Part shown: one piece after another, positions 32,623 through 34,341 of the stretch
How the letters are laid out: each line of letters opens with the position of its first letter
Position numbering within the stretch: the first letter of the stretch is position 1
Assembly (NCBI GenBank): GCA_900544285.1
Contig: UQUT01000020.1
Coordinates: 1-34,341, forward strand
Source: an uncultured Eubacterium sp.
Lineage (GTDB): Bacteria; Bacillota; Clostridia; Oscillospirales; CAG-272
DNA length: 34,341 nucleotides
Direction: 5' to 3'
The notes under the pieces: generated by a model
The model's database searches: none
The model's input: only the letters and a program-made list of their open reading frames with translations
Told to the model about the DNA's origin: nothing
Translations under genes and position numbers: made by a program

Positions 32623-33510
32623 TCATCTGTAAATAAGTTCTTTTCCCTCGCAATTTTCCGCAAAGTATTCTATGAGATTACGGACAGCGTTTTTACTTAT
32701 CCGATATGTGCCGACGCGCTCCGGCATTTTTGCATATACATAGCCGGAAGTTGAGATGTGAACTGCATAATTCTCTGTTGCAAGGGACGGAATGTCCATT
32801 ATGATCGTTATGCAAATGTCGCTCGGCTTTCCCGAAAAATGACTGATTTTCGCCTTGCCGCCGCCGAAAATTGCGGAATATATCAGACTATCATCCGCAT
32901 TTTCAAACTCGACGGTTCTGCTCTCTCCGTCATCTCCGATGAATGAATACCGCACGGATTTTATTTTTGCCGTCTTTTCAAATGCAATGTTTTCTTTCCA
33001 TTCACCGACAGTCTCCGGCAGGTACACGGCATTTGTCAGAACGCTGAAGCTTTTGCCTTCGGCGGTTCTGGCTGCAATAGCATATTCTTTTGAAATATTC
33101 TTTATCTTATAGAATTCAAATTCCGATGTCGTCTCGTCCGTTTGTCCCGGAAGCTTGCCGGAGGCGATAAGCTCGGAAGCATAATCATCCGGAATATCGC
33201 CGACTCTGTTATAAAATTCGGAGCTGTATGTGTAGCCGCTGAAAGAGCTGATTGTAGTTGCAGACCGGATGACATCTTCCGTTTTTGCGACATATTTTGC
33301 TTCGTATTTTCCCGAAAGGTCGGGCAGGGGGCGATTTTGCCATGCGACCGACCCTGCGCCTATGCCGATTGCAATCAGAAAGCCCGCCGCGAACGCAAGA
33401 ATGTGCCTGAAATTCGGCTTTTTCTTTTTGACATTTTCGGTTGGCATTGCTTCGTCTATAAAGCTGTCGTCTATCCAACCTATCACTTCGTCGATTTTCT
33501 CTTTTTTCAT
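32623..33510 (-). CDS. Anti-sigma-like single-pass membrane protein (cassette B)
   Basis: 295 aa. The N-terminal motif EVIGWIDDSFIDEAM aligns with EAVGGIDETVVAEAIE of the cassette A protein. One membrane helix lies at about 35-56 (ILAFAAGFLIAIGIGAGSVAW). The long outside part (60-295) is beta-rich and not recognised. Its ATG overlaps the end of the sigma gene (33507-33510, ATGA). It is probably the partner that restrains that sigma factor at the membrane. Confidence 0.84.
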   Translation of the reverse strand: MKKEKIDEVIGWIDDSFIDEAMPTENVKKKKPNFRHILAFAAGFLIAIGIGAGSVAWQNRPLPDLSGKYEAKYVAKTEDVIRSATTISSFSGYTYSSEFYNRVGDIPDDYASELIASGKLPGQTDETTSEFEFYKIKNISKEYAIAARTAEGKSFSVLTNAVYLPETVGEWKENIAFEKTAKIKSVRYSFIGDDGESRTVEFENADDSLIYSAIFGGGKAKISHFSGKPSDICITIIMDIPSLATENYAVHISTSGYVYAKMPERVGTYRISKNAVRNLIEYFAENCEGKELIYR

Positions 33511-34058
33511 ACTTCAAAGCCCTCCTTCTCCAAAAAATTTTTAAGCTCTGTCCGCAGTCTGGAAAGCGTCATTTTGACCTTTCCCTCACTTATTCCGAGC
33601 GACGCGGAAATGCCGCGCACCTCGCTCATATACCAATATCTGCGAACGAAAATTATTCTTTTTTCTTTTTCAATCGAGCCGAGGAAACGGTTTATCGCGT
33701 CGCGCAGGAGCGACGATTCGAGTCCGTCGTCGCATGCGCCGAGAACCTCCGAAAGCTCATCGTCAATCAAATCCGTTTCCGCAAAGCCGCGTTTATCTGC
33801 GGATTTTTTTCTCATCCTGTCGATTGATATTCCGCGGACGAGCTTTCCGAGAAAGGCGGAAAGCTTTTCCGGTCTTGCCGGCGGGATGAGATTCCAGAGA
33901 CGGAGATATGCGTCATTTACACATTCCTCCGCGTCAAGCTCGTCTCCGAGAATGTTTTTTGCTATGTATCCGCAGAGTTTTCCGTATTTTTCTCTCGTGC
34001 GGGCAATTCCCTCTTCCGAACGGGCGAAAAACAAGTCGACTATTTTTTCGTCCTCCAA
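33507..34058 (-). CDS. ECF-type sigma factor (cassette B)
   Basis: 183 aa from a TTG start at 34058, supported by GAAAGGAGG 7 nt upstream. Region 2: YGKLCGYIAKNILG, AEECVNDAYLRLWNLIPPARPEKLSAFL, RGISIDRMRKK. Region 4: IIFVRRYWYMSEVRGISASLGISEGKVKMTLSRLRTELKNFL. It is a paralogue of the sigma at 19566-20120. GGTTATTATA lies upstream (minus strand, about 34098-34107), matching GTTATTATA upstream of the paralogue. Confidence 0.93.
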   Translation of the reverse strand: MEDEKIVDLFFARSEEGIARTREKYGKLCGYIAKNILGDELDAEECVNDAYLRLWNLIPPARPEKLSAFLGKLVRGISIDRMRKKSADKRGFAETDLIDDELSEVLGACDDGLESSLLRDAINRFLGSIEKEKRIIFVRRYWYMSEVRGISASLGISEGKVKMTLSRLRTELKNFLEKEGFEV

Positions 34059-34165
34059 AGCGTTTCCTCCTTTCCGCTCCGTAAAAGCGCCTTACACCTA
34101 TAATAACCGCAAAAAGGGTGCGAAAGGCAACAAATTTTCAAAAAATTTTTTCGGAAATTAAAAAA

Positions 34166-34181
34166 TCCTCCGGGCGGAGGA
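34166..34181 (-). terminator. Short GC hairpin with T run on the minus strand
   Basis: TCCTCCG-gg-CGGAGGA; on the minus strand it is followed by TTTTTTAA, so it can terminate transcripts entering from the right of the window, ahead of the cassette B promoter region. Confidence 0.65.
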
Positions 34182-34288
34182 CGTTTCGGAAGAAAAAAGG
34201 TGCGCTCCGCGCGGGGTTATTACGGTTTGTGCGGGACTTTTGTGCCTGCGGGAACGGGGGCGCACAAGAATTTTTTGCCTCCCACTTT

Positions 34289-34341
34289 GGGGGATATGCA
34301 AGCGGTGCGGAGCACCCTTGCAGGCTTCGCCGAGAAGAGGG
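34289..34341. repeat. Inverted copy of the 13257-13361 repeat, cut by the window edge
   Basis: GGGGGATATGCAAGCGGTGC and onward through CTTGCAGGCTTCGCCGAGAA is the reverse complement of 13310-13361 with about one mismatch. The sequence just before it (34239-34255, TTTTGTGCCTGCGGGAA) also occurs at about 21690. Confidence 0.8.

Overview
The window looks like chromosomal DNA of an uncultured Clostridia/Eubacteriales-type Firmicute, probably gut-associated. The reasons are strong AGGAGG-type ribosome binding sites, occasional GTG and TTG starts, spoVG, SpoIIE/RsbW/STAS-type signalling proteins, many lipobox lipoproteins with Thr-rich linkers, and ECF sigma/anti-sigma pairs. Species cannot be told from the sequence alone. 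No rRNA, tRNA, CRISPR array or transposase was seen.

Region 1 (1-12028, all minus strand) is the most unusual part. It is one co-directional cluster that reads, in transcription order: TetR regulator, STAS anti-anti-sigma, SpoIIE-type phosphatase with a membrane sensor, RsbW-type kinase, short HlyD-like adaptor, C39 peptidase-ABC exporter (NHLM ABC1 type), second ABC exporter (NHLM ABC2 type), a 78-aa protein, an ECF sigma factor, and at least seven small secreted-peptide precursors. Five precursors share a shortened Nif11-like leader ending in a double or triple glycine, and three of those five have cysteine-rich cores. The other two have unrelated double-glycine leaders, with either an Asn-rich repeat core or a CxxC/CxxC core. 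No lanthionine synthetase, radical SAM, YcaO or other modification enzyme is in the window, but the cluster runs off the left edge. My reading is a regulated leader-cleaving export system for a mixed set of Cys-rich mini-proteins, with two regulatory layers (ECF sigma and partner switching) built in.

Region 2 (12029-13762) is gene-poor: a tetR promoter, a decayed acetyltransferase fragment, two direct repeats whose inverted copy lies at the right end of the window, and a 74-bp tandem repeat array. Region 3 (13763-19461) is housekeeping: a thioredoxin/FTR-like pair, a dCMP deaminase-like gene, spoVG, murC, and a polar amino-acid ABC importer whose binding protein appears to be circularly permuted.

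Region 4 (19566-21413) is an ECF sigma / anti-sigma-like / lipoprotein cassette. A paralogous cassette lies in the opposite orientation at 31586-34058. Between them are a second gene-free repeat region (21414-22283), a minus-strand operon for a carbohydrate-type ABC importer (ATPase, two permeases, binding protein) followed by a nuclease lipoprotein and a lipoprotein with a recently duplicated domain, an RDD membrane protein, and a plus-strand HD-domain hydrolase followed by a GNAT acetyltransferase pseudogene.
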